Assembly: GCA_017428115.1 (NCBI GenBank)
Contig: JAFRRK010000050.1
Span: 1-45,007, forward strand
DNA: 45,007 nt
Source of the DNA: Bacteroidales bacterium
GTDB lineage: Bacteria > Bacteroidota > Bacteroidia > Bacteroidales > P3
Reading direction: 5' to 3'
This document shows, piece by piece, positions 16,476 through 25,169 of this stretch; positions within the stretch are counted from its first letter, which is position 1; each line of letters begins with the position of its first letter. The position numbers and the translations under genes were made by a program. Below the pieces are notes generated by a model that saw only the letters and a program-made list of their open reading frames with translations, was not told the DNA's origin and did no database searches.

Positions 16476-17642
16476 CTACCATGCCACACCCCTCTTTACC
16501 AGCCATGTTTGGGCATCCTTGTTGCCCAGGCGGGCGGCCTTCTTGTAGGCTGTCTGTTGCTTGCGTTCACCCTTCTTCTGCATCCCATACAGCTCCGCCA
16601 GATACATATAAGTCTCGGGGTCGGTATTGCAGAGGTCGGTCGAGCGTATAAAGCTCTGTATCGCCTTGTCATACTTGCCCCAGTCAACATAGGCCTTGCC
16701 CATATACTTATATGCCGTAGCGTCGTTAGGCCTTATGCTCAGGGCACGCCTGTGGTAGGCCACCGCCTCCTCGTAGTGACCTTCGCCGCAATAGAGCGTC
16801 CCCATGCGGTTCAGCGTAGGCGTGTGCAGGCTGTCATATTCCAATATCTGCTTGTAGCATGCCAATGCTTTGGTGTCGTCGTTCCTCATGCGGTAGGCGT
16901 ATGCCAAGGCGGTATAGAGGCGTATGTTGCGAGGATTGCGTCTCAGGCCCTGTTTCAGCAGTTTGATGGCCATCTCCTGGCTGTTGCGCATGCAATACAG
17001 TGTGCCTAGGTTGTAGTAGGCGTCCGCCAGTGTGCTGTCCAGCTGGATGGCTTTTTTAAAGTGGCGCATAGCCTCGGTGTGGTTGCCCTTACGATACTGA
17101 ATATACCCCATCACATTCTCCCCTCGGGCATACTTTGGGTCGCTCTTCAAGGCGCGATTGGCCCACGCTATGGCGTTGATATGCTGGTCGCGCTCCGTCT
17201 CTACGTATGCCATCATCGTCTTTGCCAGAGCCGAGGCGGTATCCAACTCTATGGCACGCTGGGCGCAGTGGCTTGCACTATCCAGGTCGTGCAGCTGCAG
17301 CAGGCAGTAGGCCTGGTGTGCCAAGGCCACAGCCTGCTTCTCGGCAGGCAGCCCCGACCGGCTGGCTGGCAAGTCTAGTAGCGTCACAGCCTCGTCATAA
17401 TACTCCTTCTGCTCCATTAGCAGACCTAGCAGTAGTTGGGTTTCGCCCGTAGGGTCTCCCTCTGCGTCTGACAGGGCACGGCGGTAGTAGCGCTCTGCCA
17501 GCTCCGGTAGCCCCAGCCTCTCGGCGTTCAGGCCTTTCTCTCTCAATTGGGCGGCGGTAAGTGCGTTTTCGTCCTCCTGCGACCAAGCGGCAGTGGTGAC
17601 AAGAACTGCCATCAGGCAGCAAACAATTATCTTTTTCAACAT
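16476..17642 (-). CDS. Secreted tetratricopeptide-repeat protein
   Basis: 388 residues with a signal peptide (MLKKIIVCCLMAVLVTTAAWS), then TPR units from residue 30 to the end. Good examples are AYYNLGTLYCMRNSQEMAIK, PTLNRMGTLYCGEGHYEEAV and ATAYKYMGKAYVDWGKYDKA. The array acts as a periplasmic protein-protein scaffold. It has no catalytic domain and no T9SS tail, so the partner cannot be predicted. Stands alone: topA lies upstream of its 3' end and a 669-bp gene-free stretch lies before its start. I saw no consensus promoter directly upstream of it. Confidence 0.85.
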   Translation of the reverse strand: MLKKIIVCCLMAVLVTTAAWSQEDENALTAAQLREKGLNAERLGLPELAERYYRRALSDAEGDPTGETQLLLGLLMEQKEYYDEAVTLLDLPASRSGLPAEKQAVALAHQAYCLLQLHDLDSASHCAQRAIELDTASALAKTMMAYVETERDQHINAIAWANRALKSDPKYARGENVMGYIQYRKGNHTEAMRHFKKAIQLDSTLADAYYNLGTLYCMRNSQEMAIKLLKQGLRRNPRNIRLYTALAYAYRMRNDDTKALACYKQILEYDSLHTPTLNRMGTLYCGEGHYEEAVAYHRRALSIRPNDATAYKYMGKAYVDWGKYDKAIQSFIRSTDLCNTDPETYMYLAELYGMQKKGERKQQTAYKKAARLGNKDAQTWLVKRGVAW

Positions 17643-17882
17643 AACTTCACAATAACGCAGTCATACAATAAATATTGCATCCAGCTATTTTTTCATTTTT
17701 TATATAGGTTCAACATCCTACCTACCTGACTTTTTTTTGTGGTGCTTTCTGCGTGCCTTGTTCCTTTCTCCATATTCTCTTCGTCTTTGGAAGCGAAGGC
17801 GCGACGAAGGCACGACGTGTGATTGATGAGTGTGTGTTATCGTCCGTCTGCTATAATTATACCAAAAAAGGGGAAAATTAGG

Positions 17883-17912
17883 GTGCCACTTTTAAAAATA
17901 AAAAAGTGGCAC
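17883..17912. repeat. Perfect 11-bp inverted repeat
   Basis: GTGCCACTTTT (17883-17893) pairs exactly with AAAAGTGGCAC (17902-17912) across an 8-nt A-rich loop. It is followed at once by the palindrome ACAACGTTGT (17911-17920). It may be an operator for the TPR gene 240 bp away or a processed RNA structure. No T-run follows on either strand. Confidence 0.55.
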
Positions 17913-17996
17913 AACGTTGTACAATGCGAGAGAAAAGAAATCCACTGCATTTTTTGCCGACACAAAGCAACGTCTCGAAGTATAAAAGTGGGACAT

Positions 17997-18020
17997 GATG
18001 ACGATGACAATGACAATGAC
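17997..18020. repeat. Short hexamer tandem repeat
   Basis: Four 6-bp units: GATGAC twice, then AATGAC twice, with a partial fifth. It is non-coding as far as I can tell. Confidence 0.6.
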
Positions 18021-18089
18021 AATAGGGATGAATGCACGCATCACTTTTTGAAGAAAAAAAATGACTTGTCAAACTTTAGTTATCACTGA

Positions 18090-18123
18090 AAAAACAAATA
18101 ACGCCCCGACTTGTCGGAGCGTT
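18090..18123 (-). terminator. Intrinsic terminator after the efflux operon / candidate small RNA
   Basis: The arms at 18100-18109 and 18114-18123 form a 10-bp stem with one mismatch and a 4-nt loop. On the minus strand the stem is followed by ATTTGTTTTTT. It is correctly placed to end transcripts coming from 18312 or from the promoter at 18202. Confidence 0.72.
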
Positions 18124-18196
18124 TATTTATTGTTATTAATCCTAAAAATCAAAGAGATGGCGGTATTCTGACAAAAGATTATTATCTCTGATTTTC
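18090..18196 (-). ncRNA. Candidate intergenic small RNA
   Basis: A promoter of the same form as those of ffs and tetR lies 6 nt upstream, and a terminator hairpin ends it, giving a transcript of about 100 nt with no ORF. The 5' segment AAAATCAGAGAT can fold back on ATCTCTTTGATTTT some 30 nt later, with a small bulge. No known family recognised. It could equally be just the 3' untranslated end of the efflux operon. Confidence 0.35.
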
Positions 18197-18201
18197 ATTT
18201 G

Positions 18202-18232
18202 CAAAATTACTACCTTTTACAATTGTGACAGA
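18202..18232 (-). promoter_or_regulatory. Promoter inside the gene-free region
   Basis: TCTG (18232-18229), exactly 19 nt, then TAATTTTG (18209-18202), facing left. The spacing and both boxes are the same as in the tetR promoter. There is no coding gene before the terminator 80 bp downstream. Confidence 0.5.
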
Positions 18233-18311
18233 TAATCAGTGTCGGTGATTTTTAGGAGGTCGGTAGCTAGTACTAGTGATTGAGTGTGTTTCACCCCTTA
18301 TTTTGAGGCGG

Positions 18312-18605
18312 CTAGACCATCTGTTCTATGTTCCATACGAAGGCTCGGATGCCTACCTCTTCATTGCGTTTGTCGAGTTTTCGCACCGCCAAGAGCACAG
18401 CTTCGACTTTGTCGTCGTCAACTACGGTCATAATGGCGTTGTTCATCTCGGGCCAGGTGTGGGTGCCGCGGTGTGGGTCGCCGTTGATGTGGCCACGTCC
18501 TTGGACGTTCTCCCAGAAGGTGAAGCCTCGTATGGAAAGGGTGTCGAGCAGGTATTCGACGCGCTCGTTGTTGGCTTGGTTGTAGACTATGAGGATGGAT
18601 TTCAT
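18312..18605 (-). CDS. Small PII-like protein associated with the RND pump
   Basis: 97 residues (MKSILIVYNQANNERVEYLL at the start, IRAFVWNIEQMV at the end). Length and pattern fit the ferredoxin-like PII fold: strand, helix, then a long loop FWENVQGRGHINGDPHRGTH, a second helix and a final strand. The loop is the place where PII proteins bind nucleotides or partners. Such proteins follow RND pump genes in other Bacteroidales as far as I recall, but their ligand is unknown. Last gene of the efflux operon. It is separated from the pump gene by 91 bp that form a large stem-loop. A role in sensing a small molecule or modulating the pump is inference from position. Confidence 0.72.
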   Translation of the reverse strand: MKSILIVYNQANNERVEYLLDTLSIRGFTFWENVQGRGHINGDPHRGTHTWPEMNNAIMTVVDDDKVEAVLLAVRKLDKRNEEVGIRAFVWNIEQMV

Positions 18606-18622
18606 TTGGTTTAAAGTTTAAT

Positions 18623-18693
18623 GTTTAAAGTTTAAAGTAAAGGTTGTCTGGGTCTGCGTAAGCCCATAAAACCTTATACTTTAAACTTTAAAC
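18623..18693. repeat. Large stem-loop between the pump gene and the PII-like gene
   Basis: GTTTAAAGTTTAAAGT (18623-18638) pairs perfectly with ACTTTAAACTTTAAAC (18678-18693). Further pairing of AAGGTT (18640-18645) with AACCTT (18670-18675) follows after a small bulge. It starts 3 bp after the pump stop codon. The arms are themselves repeats of TTTAAAG. It could stabilise the upstream mRNA or lower expression of the last gene. Confidence 0.7.
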
Positions 18694-18696
18694 TAT

Positions 18697-21600
18697 TTAT
18701 TCATCTAGATTAATATTCATGAATACGAATTTCTTGCGGATTTTCTCCTGTCGCTCCATGTCACCACGGCGGTTGAAGGCTCCGTAGAGTACGGGCACTA
18801 CGAGGAGGGTGACGAAGGTGGAGACCGTCAGGCCGCCGATGACCACGAGGCCCATGGTGGTCCACATCTCGGAGCCTTCGCTTCGAGAGGTGGCCATGGG
18901 TATCATGCCTAGGATGGTGGTGAAGGCGGTCATGAGCACCGGACGCAGACGGCTCTGTCCGCTGAGGGCGATGGCCTCGTAGAGGGGGATGCCGCGCTCG
19001 CGCATGAGGTTGATGTAGTCAACCAGCACAATGCCGTTCTTGACCACGATGCCGATAAGCAGCACCAGTCCCAGCATGCCAATCATGTCGAGGTTTTGTC
19101 CGGTGACGAGCATCATGAGGATGACGCCGGTCAGGGCAAAGGGTATTGAGAACATGATAATGGCAGGTTTGCCAAAGCTTTCGAACTGCGATGCCATGAC
19201 GATGTAGACGAGCATGAGGATGAGCGCGGCAAGGAGGCCCATGTCGCGTGTGGAGTCTTGCTGGTCTTTGTAGTTACCGGCCAGGTCGACATGTATGTCG
19301 GCGGGGATGCCCAGAGCGTCGATTTCTTTCTGGGTGTTCTGAGCCAGCTCCTGCAGCGAGGTCTTGTAGGGCATGACGGTGAGGGTGAGGTAGCGTTGGC
19401 GGTTCTTGCGCTCGATGGTGGGCGGGCACCAGTATTCCTCGATGGTGGCCAGCTCTTCCAGCTTGATGATGCGGCCCGTGGGCGTGGGGATGGAGAGCTG
19501 CTCGATGTCGGAGATGGAGGAGCGGTATTCTTCCTTGAGGCGGACGACTATGTTGTACTCTTCACCGTCTTCTTTCAAGAACCCGGCGGACATGCCGTTG
19601 ACGCGGTTGCGGACGTAGAGGGCCACGGTGGAGCCGTTGAGGCCGTGGAAGGCCAGCTTCTCTTTGTCGAAGGTGATTTTCAGTTCGGCACGGTCTTCGT
19701 CGCGGCTGATTTTGGTGTCGCGAGCGCCAGGTACATTGTCCATGATGCGCTGGCGCAGCTCGTTGGCATAGGCCGTGGTCTGGTTGAAGTCGTAGCCGTA
19801 TATCTCAACAGAGAGTGAGTTGTTGCTGCCGCCGCCCATGCCGCCGCCTTGGTTTACTTGGTAGTTGACAAGCTCGGGGTATTCGGCGAAGCATTGGCGC
19901 AGCTGCTCCTGCATCTGGAAGATGGTCTTGGTGCGCTCGTATTTTTTGGTGCAGCGGACAGAAATGGAGATTTTGTTGTTGGTGGTGCTGTTGAAAAGGG
20001 CCGACATGCCGGCGTCGTCGTTGGAACCTGCCGAGGTGGAGACTACGATGACATCGTCGCCAAGTATGCGATAGATGTCGTCTTCCATGTGGCGGGCGGT
20101 CTTGAGGGTCTCTTCGATGCGGGTGCCACGCTGCAACTCAGCGCTGATGCTTATGCGGCCATTGTCCTGCTCTTTCATGAAGTCCATGCCGATGGCTCCA
20201 GTCATGACGGGAATAAGCGAAAGGATGAAGAGGGCGGCAAAGAAGAGGAGTGTGGCCAGCTTGTGATGCAGGCACCAGCGGAGGAGGTTGGCATAGGCGG
20301 CATCGACGGCAGCAAAGGCACGGCCGATGGTCTTCTCATAGGTGAAGCGTTTGCTCTCGGCTTTGGCCTCGGCCTCCTCGCGCGCTTCTTTGGTAAGATA
20401 GAAGGGCTTTTCCTTCAGCATCTTGGACGAGAGCATAGGAATGAGGGTGATGGCCGCCGTGGTGGAGACACACACCACGATGGTGACAATCCAGCCCAAC
20501 TCTTTGAAGAAGATGCCCATCATGCCTGGCAACATGGTGAGGGGGACGAACACGGCCACAAGCACCAGGGTGGTGGCGATGACCGATGTCCACACTTCGT
20601 TGGTGGCACAGATGGCTGCCTCTCGGGGATTCTCGCCTCGCTCTATGTGCTTAGTGATGTTTTCCAAGACTACGATGGCATCGTCAACCACCATGCCGAT
20701 GGCTACGGTCAATGAGGCCAGGGAAATAATGTTGAGCGAGCTGTCGGCAAGTAGCAGATACATGAACGATGTCACTAGCGAGATGGGGATAGTGAGTGCG
20801 ATGATGATTGTGCTGCGCCAGTTGCCTAGGAAGATAAGCACCACCAACACCACAAAGAGAAGTGCATAGAAGATACTCTCAGTAAGACCGTTGATGGCGT
20901 TGGTGATTTCTTCTGAAGCATCGCGTATGAGGGTGGTCTCAATATCGGGAGGGAGAGTCTTTTGTATCTTCTCCATTTCTGCCTTCACTTCACGGGCGAT
21001 GGCAACGGTGTTGGCCCCGGTCTGCTTGGTGATGATGAGTCGGGCTCCATCCTGACGGTTGATTTTCTCGTCGAGGGAGAGGTCTTTGATTGTGTCGCGC
21101 ACGGTGGCAAGGTCACGCACAAAGACCTGTTTGCCGGTAGGGGTGAGCGCTACGGCGATGTTGCTGATTTCTGAACTCTCAACATATTCGCCCTTGACGC
21201 GCATCTGGTATTGTTCCTTACCCATCTTGACCGTGCCGGAGGCGAGGTCCAGATTATTGGCACTGATGGCGTTGCCCACCTGCTCAAGGCTGATGCCGTA
21301 GGCATCGAGCTGCTTGGGGTCGAGGTCGATGTAGATGTATCGCTCGGGGGCACCGCTGACAGTGATGTTGCCGATGCCGTCGACACGGTTGAGGACGTTG
21401 GTGACGTTGTCCTCGAGAATGCGGTCTAGTCCCGAATAGCTCTCTTTGGCGGTGAAACCGTAGACCATGATGGGCATGGCACTGGAGTTGAGCTTCAGAA
21501 TCATGGGGCGCGACACGCCGTCGGGCAGGTTGTCATAAAGGAGGTCGACGTAGGAACGGATGTCGTTCAGTGCCTCGTCAATGTTGGAACCCCACTCGAA

Positions 21601-21882
21601 TTCAAGGCTGACGACGGAAATGTTGTCCTTGGATGTAGAGGTGATGTTTTTCAGTCCGTCGACCGAGTTGAGCGAGTTTTCAACCAGTTTAGTAATGTTT
21701 GTTTCGATTTCGCTGGCGTTGGCACCGGCGTAGGTGGTCATCACGGTGACGTATGGGGGGTCCATCTCAGGCATCTGGTCGATAGGCAGCCGCGTGAGTG
21801 AGAAAAGACCCAGCACAATGATGGCCACGAATATTAGGCCCGTGGTGATGGGCTTGCTGATAGCTGTTTTGTATATAGCCAT
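18697..21882 (-). CDS. RND multidrug efflux transporter, inner-membrane pump (AcrB-like, HAE1)
   Basis: 1061 residues, full length. The start (MAIYKTAISKPITTGLIFVA) is a typical RND N-terminus. TM4 holds the proton-relay pair D400-D401 (AIGMVVDDAIVVLENI). TM10 has the lysine in GIVVKNGIVLVDYIN. Twelve membrane segments and two large periplasmic loops are arranged as usual. It exports drugs, bile salts or fatty acids using the proton gradient, as a trimer with the membrane-fusion protein and TolC encoded just upstream. Operon order tetR, tolC, MFP, RND, PII-like. Substrate not predictable from sequence. Confidence 0.95.
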   Translation of the reverse strand: MAIYKTAISKPITTGLIFVAIIVLGLFSLTRLPIDQMPEMDPPYVTVMTTYAGANASEIETNITKLVENSLNSVDGLKNITSTSKDNISVVSLEFEWGSNIDEALNDIRSYVDLLYDNLPDGVSRPMILKLNSSAMPIMVYGFTAKESYSGLDRILEDNVTNVLNRVDGIGNITVSGAPERYIYIDLDPKQLDAYGISLEQVGNAISANNLDLASGTVKMGKEQYQMRVKGEYVESSEISNIAVALTPTGKQVFVRDLATVRDTIKDLSLDEKINRQDGARLIITKQTGANTVAIAREVKAEMEKIQKTLPPDIETTLIRDASEEITNAINGLTESIFYALLFVVLVVLIFLGNWRSTIIIALTIPISLVTSFMYLLLADSSLNIISLASLTVAIGMVVDDAIVVLENITKHIERGENPREAAICATNEVWTSVIATTLVLVAVFVPLTMLPGMMGIFFKELGWIVTIVVCVSTTAAITLIPMLSSKMLKEKPFYLTKEAREEAEAKAESKRFTYEKTIGRAFAAVDAAYANLLRWCLHHKLATLLFFAALFILSLIPVMTGAIGMDFMKEQDNGRISISAELQRGTRIEETLKTARHMEDDIYRILGDDVIVVSTSAGSNDDAGMSALFNSTTNNKISISVRCTKKYERTKTIFQMQEQLRQCFAEYPELVNYQVNQGGGMGGGSNNSLSVEIYGYDFNQTTAYANELRQRIMDNVPGARDTKISRDEDRAELKITFDKEKLAFHGLNGSTVALYVRNRVNGMSAGFLKEDGEEYNIVVRLKEEYRSSISDIEQLSIPTPTGRIIKLEELATIEEYWCPPTIERKNRQRYLTLTVMPYKTSLQELAQNTQKEIDALGIPADIHVDLAGNYKDQQDSTRDMGLLAALILMLVYIVMASQFESFGKPAIIMFSIPFALTGVILMMLVTGQNLDMIGMLGLVLLIGIVVKNGIVLVDYINLMRERGIPLYEAIALSGQSRLRPVLMTAFTTILGMIPMATSRSEGSEMWTTMGLVVIGGLTVSTFVTLLVVPVLYGAFNRRGDMERQEKIRKKFVFMNINLDE

Positions 21883-21902
21883 AGTATGTTATCTCTTTTT
21901 TA

Positions 21903-22937
21903 TTATTCCTGCACAATCTCCAGTTTCGCTCCGTCTACTAGGCGAGCTTGTCCAGTAACTACTAATTGGTCGCCCTCTTTCAGGTCGCCAGGAATGACAG
22001 GCATGATTTCTATGCGGTCGTCGAAACGCTGTCCGAGGGTTACGGCCACACGGTGGGCGGTGCCGTCTTGGTTGGTGAACACATAGCGGTCGTTGCTGCC
22101 GGTGAGCTTCAGCACGCTCTGGTAGGGCACCACAATGGCATCAATCTGGCCGAGCGAAAGCATGGTACGGACGTACATGCCGGGACGTATCTTCTCGCCA
22201 CCGTTGGGTATGTTGAGCTTGGCTTGGAATGTATGGCTGGTGGGGTCGATGGTGGGGTAGACGATTTCGATGGTGGCGGGGAAGGTATGGCCGGGATAAA
22301 TGTCGCTCTGTACGTCCACCTTCATACCCTGCTTGACTAGCGGATAGTAGGTCTCAGGAATGTTGATGATGGCTTTCAGACGGCTGATTTGGGTGAGAGT
22401 GAGGATGGGGGCTCCGGTGTACATCTCGCCATCTTCGTAGTTCTTAGCACTGATAACACCGGCAAACTGGGCTTTTACAAAGGTGTTCTCGTTCTGGAAG
22501 CGCTCTGTTTCTACCAGCTGGTCGTAGCCTGCCTTGGTTTGGTCATAGACTTGTTCGCTGACGCTGCCTGAGGCTTTTAGTGCCGAGACACGGTCCAGCT
22601 CGGTCTTAGTACTGTTGAGGTTGATGCGGGTGGTGTTGAGCTGGGTCTGGTCCATGCGTACCAGCATGGAGCCTTTCTGCACACGGCTGCCTACCTCAAC
22701 GTATATATGCTCAATATGGCCCGTGATGCTGGGCGATATGTTCATGGTTTCGTATCCCTCGAGGGTGGTAGACAATTCGAGCTGTTTGGATATTCGCTCG
22801 TTTTGGAGGGTCATCACTTTCACTTTTTCAGCCTCTTTTTTGGTGGTGGTGGCTTGGCGGTCCTCGCTTTTTGAGCCGCAGGCGGCAATTGTTGCCACGG
22901 TCATCATCAGGACGATGGTTCTAACTATATGTTTCAT
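21903..22937 (-). CDS. RND efflux membrane-fusion protein (AcrA-like lipoprotein)
   Basis: 344 residues. It has a lipoprotein signal with lipidated Cys 20 (TIAACGS). Then come the barrel-sandwich half motif (ISPSITGHIEHIYVEVGSRV), a short coiled-coil hairpin (residues 110-150), the second half (FAGVISAKNYEDGEMY) and a beta-barrel/membrane-proximal region (GMYVRTMLSLG). It bridges the pump and the outer-membrane channel. 33 bp after tolC and 20 bp before the pump gene in the same operon. Confidence 0.94.
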   Translation of the reverse strand: MKHIVRTIVLMMTVATIAACGSKSEDRQATTTKKEAEKVKVMTLQNERISKQLELSTTLEGYETMNISPSITGHIEHIYVEVGSRVQKGSMLVRMDQTQLNTTRINLNSTKTELDRVSALKASGSVSEQVYDQTKAGYDQLVETERFQNENTFVKAQFAGVISAKNYEDGEMYTGAPILTLTQISRLKAIINIPETYYPLVKQGMKVDVQSDIYPGHTFPATIEIVYPTIDPTSHTFQAKLNIPNGGEKIRPGMYVRTMLSLGQIDAIVVPYQSVLKLTGSNDRYVFTNQDGTAHRVAVTLGQRFDDRIEIMPVIPGDLKEGDQLVVTGQARLVDGAKLEIVQE

Positions 22938-22970
22938 TATGTAGTTGTTGTTTTATTAGTGTGATTGTTT

Positions 22971-24374
22971 TTATTTCTTGGAGTCTGCTCCCAGCAGGTT
23001 TTCCAATGCAACCTGGGCTTGCACAACGCTCATCACCGCCTGAATATAGTTGCTTTGGGCTGTGATGATGTCGGTGCTGGCATTGGTGACCTCTAGGTTG
23101 CTGGCCTGTCCATAGGTGTATTTCTCAGATATGTTGCGAAATACACGCCGCGTTACCTCTAGGTTCTCACGCTGTATCTGATAGCTTTCAATGGCCGACA
23201 CTAGGTCGTAGCAAAGCTGGTTGTACTGAACCTTCAGTCCGTCCTCGGCCTGTTGTTTGCTGTTGAGGGTCTCCTGTAGGTCTATCTTGGCACCCTTCAC
23301 CTTGGCCATGCGTGTGCCGCTTTGGAAAAGAGGCAGGCTTACGCTGGCACCTATCATGTTGGGCGGTGTCATGTTGAATCCGGCATCTTTGCCAAAATAG
23401 GTCTTGTTGCTATACTGGTAGTAGGCCGATAGGGTAGGGGTGAAGTCCATCCAAGCCATGGCTACCTGCTTGCGCGACAGATTCTCGTTTTGCTGCAGCA
23501 GTTGGTAGTCGTAATTGTCCTCGATGCGGAAGCCTCCCATCGTCAGTCGTGCTGCGTAGTCAATGTCCATTACTTGTTCTAAGGGGGTGGTCAGTTCTAG
23601 CTGAGAGTCCACGTCGGCTCCCAATAACAGCAGCATTGAGTTGTAGAGCATGGTCAGGGTGCGCTGTGTGGTATTGATGTTGCTGCGCATCGAGGCCACC
23701 TGCACCTTAAGCTTGTCGGCATTGATTTGCTCTGTGGCACCGGCACGTACGCTTGCCTCGGTGGTGGATAGCAGCTGAAGCATGTTTTGCAAGCTGGTGT
23801 CGAGCAGACGTACGGTCTGCTCCATGATGAGTATCGAAGTGTAAGTCGATTTGACATTGGTGCGGGTTGTCAGCTCCGACTGGCTGTGGCTTATGTTTGC
23901 CATGTCGATGGCTATGTCGTTCAGCAACGTACCCACTATCTGCGCGCCCGTCAGGGCGATGGAGGCGGTGATGCTGAATGTGCCGCTAGGGTTCATGGGA
24001 ATGCTGGTCGAGGCGGTCTCCCCGCCGCCACCACTTGATGGAAATGAGATGGGGAATGTCTGTCCTCCGATGGTGATGGAGTCGGGCATCATCGAACCCA
24101 TCGAACTCCTTCCGCCAAAGTTCATCTCATAGCCGCACATGTTCTGGTAGTCAAACCCTGCCTTCACCTGAGGCAGCATGCTTGACAGTGTCTGCCAACG
24201 TGTTGCTTCTGCTTTCTTCACGTTGAGTGTGGCGTTCTGTAGTGCGTAGTTGTGGGCCACGGCATAATCCTGTGCCTCTTGTAGCGACAGCCTCAGCTTC
24301 TCTCCCTCTTGGGCCATTGCCGATATTGCCGCCAGCGTGGCAACCAGTGCAAGTGTTAGTTTCTTAAATGTCAT
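22971..24374 (-). CDS. TolC-family outer-membrane efflux channel
   Basis: 467 residues with a signal peptide (KLTLALVATLAAISAMAQ). The sequence is an internally repeated helical/strand pattern of the outer-membrane efflux protein family: LSLQEAQDYAVAHNYAL at the start of the first half, LSRKQVAMAWMDFTPTLSAY in the second, and a final long helix ending QVALENLLGADSKK. It includes a glycine/serine/methionine-rich insert near residues 85-125 (SSGGGGETAS). That is probably a surface loop and is longer than usual. It forms the exit duct for the RND pump encoded downstream. Confidence 0.92.
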   Translation of the reverse strand: MTFKKLTLALVATLAAISAMAQEGEKLRLSLQEAQDYAVAHNYALQNATLNVKKAEATRWQTLSSMLPQVKAGFDYQNMCGYEMNFGGRSSMGSMMPDSITIGGQTFPISFPSSGGGGETASTSIPMNPSGTFSITASIALTGAQIVGTLLNDIAIDMANISHSQSELTTRTNVKSTYTSILIMEQTVRLLDTSLQNMLQLLSTTEASVRAGATEQINADKLKVQVASMRSNINTTQRTLTMLYNSMLLLLGADVDSQLELTTPLEQVMDIDYAARLTMGGFRIEDNYDYQLLQQNENLSRKQVAMAWMDFTPTLSAYYQYSNKTYFGKDAGFNMTPPNMIGASVSLPLFQSGTRMAKVKGAKIDLQETLNSKQQAEDGLKVQYNQLCYDLVSAIESYQIQRENLEVTRRVFRNISEKYTYGQASNLEVTNASTDIITAQSNYIQAVMSVVQAQVALENLLGADSKK

Positions 24375-24398
24375 ATTATTGTATGTCCTTTTGTTATT

Positions 24399-25037
24399 CT
24401 ATTCCTCTAATTTTAAATCTTCCAATAACTTACGAAATTCTTCCTCGCGCTTCTCATAGCGGGCTATAGCGTCGGTAGACATCAGTCCCCTTAGAAAAGT
24501 GAAACCTATCTCGCTCACTTTTCTAGAATACTCTTCGCGGTTGTCTATCTCTGTTAGTCGGTGGGCTTGAATGCTTTTGCATAGAAAGTCGGCCGTGGTT
24601 TCCTTGTCGACATTGGGGCGGAGGTAGTGGTTGGTTTCGGCATAGTCCAGCGCCTGTGTGACCATTGTGCGCAGCGATGTGGTGTGGAGTTTGAAGAAAC
24701 GGTCGTATATCTCGGGATAGTAGCGTTTCGATTCTTCTATCAGGTGGTGATAGTTTTGATTCTGCATGGCATTGACTCGCAGCATATATAATGCCACCAG
24801 CACAGGCTCGTCCACCCTTTTGTATATCTGCTTGTGTCGGTTCTCTATGGCATCGTGCACCTGCATCAGGCATTCGGCCAGCAGCTCTTCCTTGGTAGAA
24901 AAGGTCTCATACAATGTCCGCTTGGACATACGCATGGCGGCAGCGATATCGTCCATCGTCACCCCTCTCAGACCCCTGCTGTTGAACATCTGCAGGGCTG
25001 TTTCAACAATTTTTCGCTTGTTGTCGTCGGTAGCCAT
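24399..25037 (-). CDS. TetR-family transcriptional regulator of the efflux operon
   Basis: 212 residues. The N-terminal helix-turn-helix (RGVTMDDIAAAMRMSKRTLY, residues 20-39, then ETFSTKEELL) is a textbook TetR DNA-binding domain. The C-terminal helical ligand domain has no recognisable specificity. First gene of the efflux operon, 24 bp before tolC. Its promoter carries a 35-bp palindrome centred on the -33 box, so autorepression with derepression by a pump substrate is the natural model. This is inferred, not shown. Confidence 0.92.
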   Translation of the reverse strand: MATDDNKRKIVETALQMFNSRGLRGVTMDDIAAAMRMSKRTLYETFSTKEELLAECLMQVHDAIENRHKQIYKRVDEPVLVALYMLRVNAMQNQNYHHLIEESKRYYPEIYDRFFKLHTTSLRTMVTQALDYAETNHYLRPNVDKETTADFLCKSIQAHRLTEIDNREEYSRKVSEIGFTFLRGLMSTDAIARYEKREEEFRKLLEDLKLEE

Positions 25038-25099
25038 CGTGTTGTTATATATCGATATGCATTAATCATAGGCCCATAAGGGCACTCTGTTTCGGGCTG

Positions 25100-25147
25100 C
25101 AAAGATACATAGAAAACTTGGAAAACCAGATAAGTTTTCCAAGTTTT
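25100..25147 (-). promoter_or_regulatory. Promoter and likely operator of the tetR efflux operon; possible yajC terminator
   Basis: TCTG (25130-25127), 19 nt, TATCTTTG (25107-25100). The -33 box lies in the 7-nt centre of a perfect 14-bp inverted repeat (25113-25126 with 25134-25147, arms AAAACTTGGAAAAC). A repressor on it would block RNA polymerase. The same hairpin sits 23 bp after the yajC stop and its transcript ends in UUUU, so it may also help end yajC transcription. Confidence 0.65.
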
Positions 25148-25169
25148 GGTGTTAAATATGTTTAATGGC

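Larger units (their letters stand above)
17643..18311. other. Gene-free region with hairpins and a candidate small RNA
   Basis: No ORF here looks coding. The longest (17823-18089, plus) has a low-complexity Asp/Asn run from a short repeat. The stretch holds: a perfect 11-bp inverted repeat at 17883-17912; a hexamer repeat at 17997-18020; a rho-independent terminator facing left at 18090-18123; and a complete promoter at 18202-18232, also facing left. Base composition is AT-rich throughout. Confidence 0.6.

Noticed and set aside
17823-18089. 88-codon plus-strand ORF
   Set aside because: The Asp/Asn run comes from the hexamer repeat, no ribosome site or homology is apparent, and inverted repeats cut through it.
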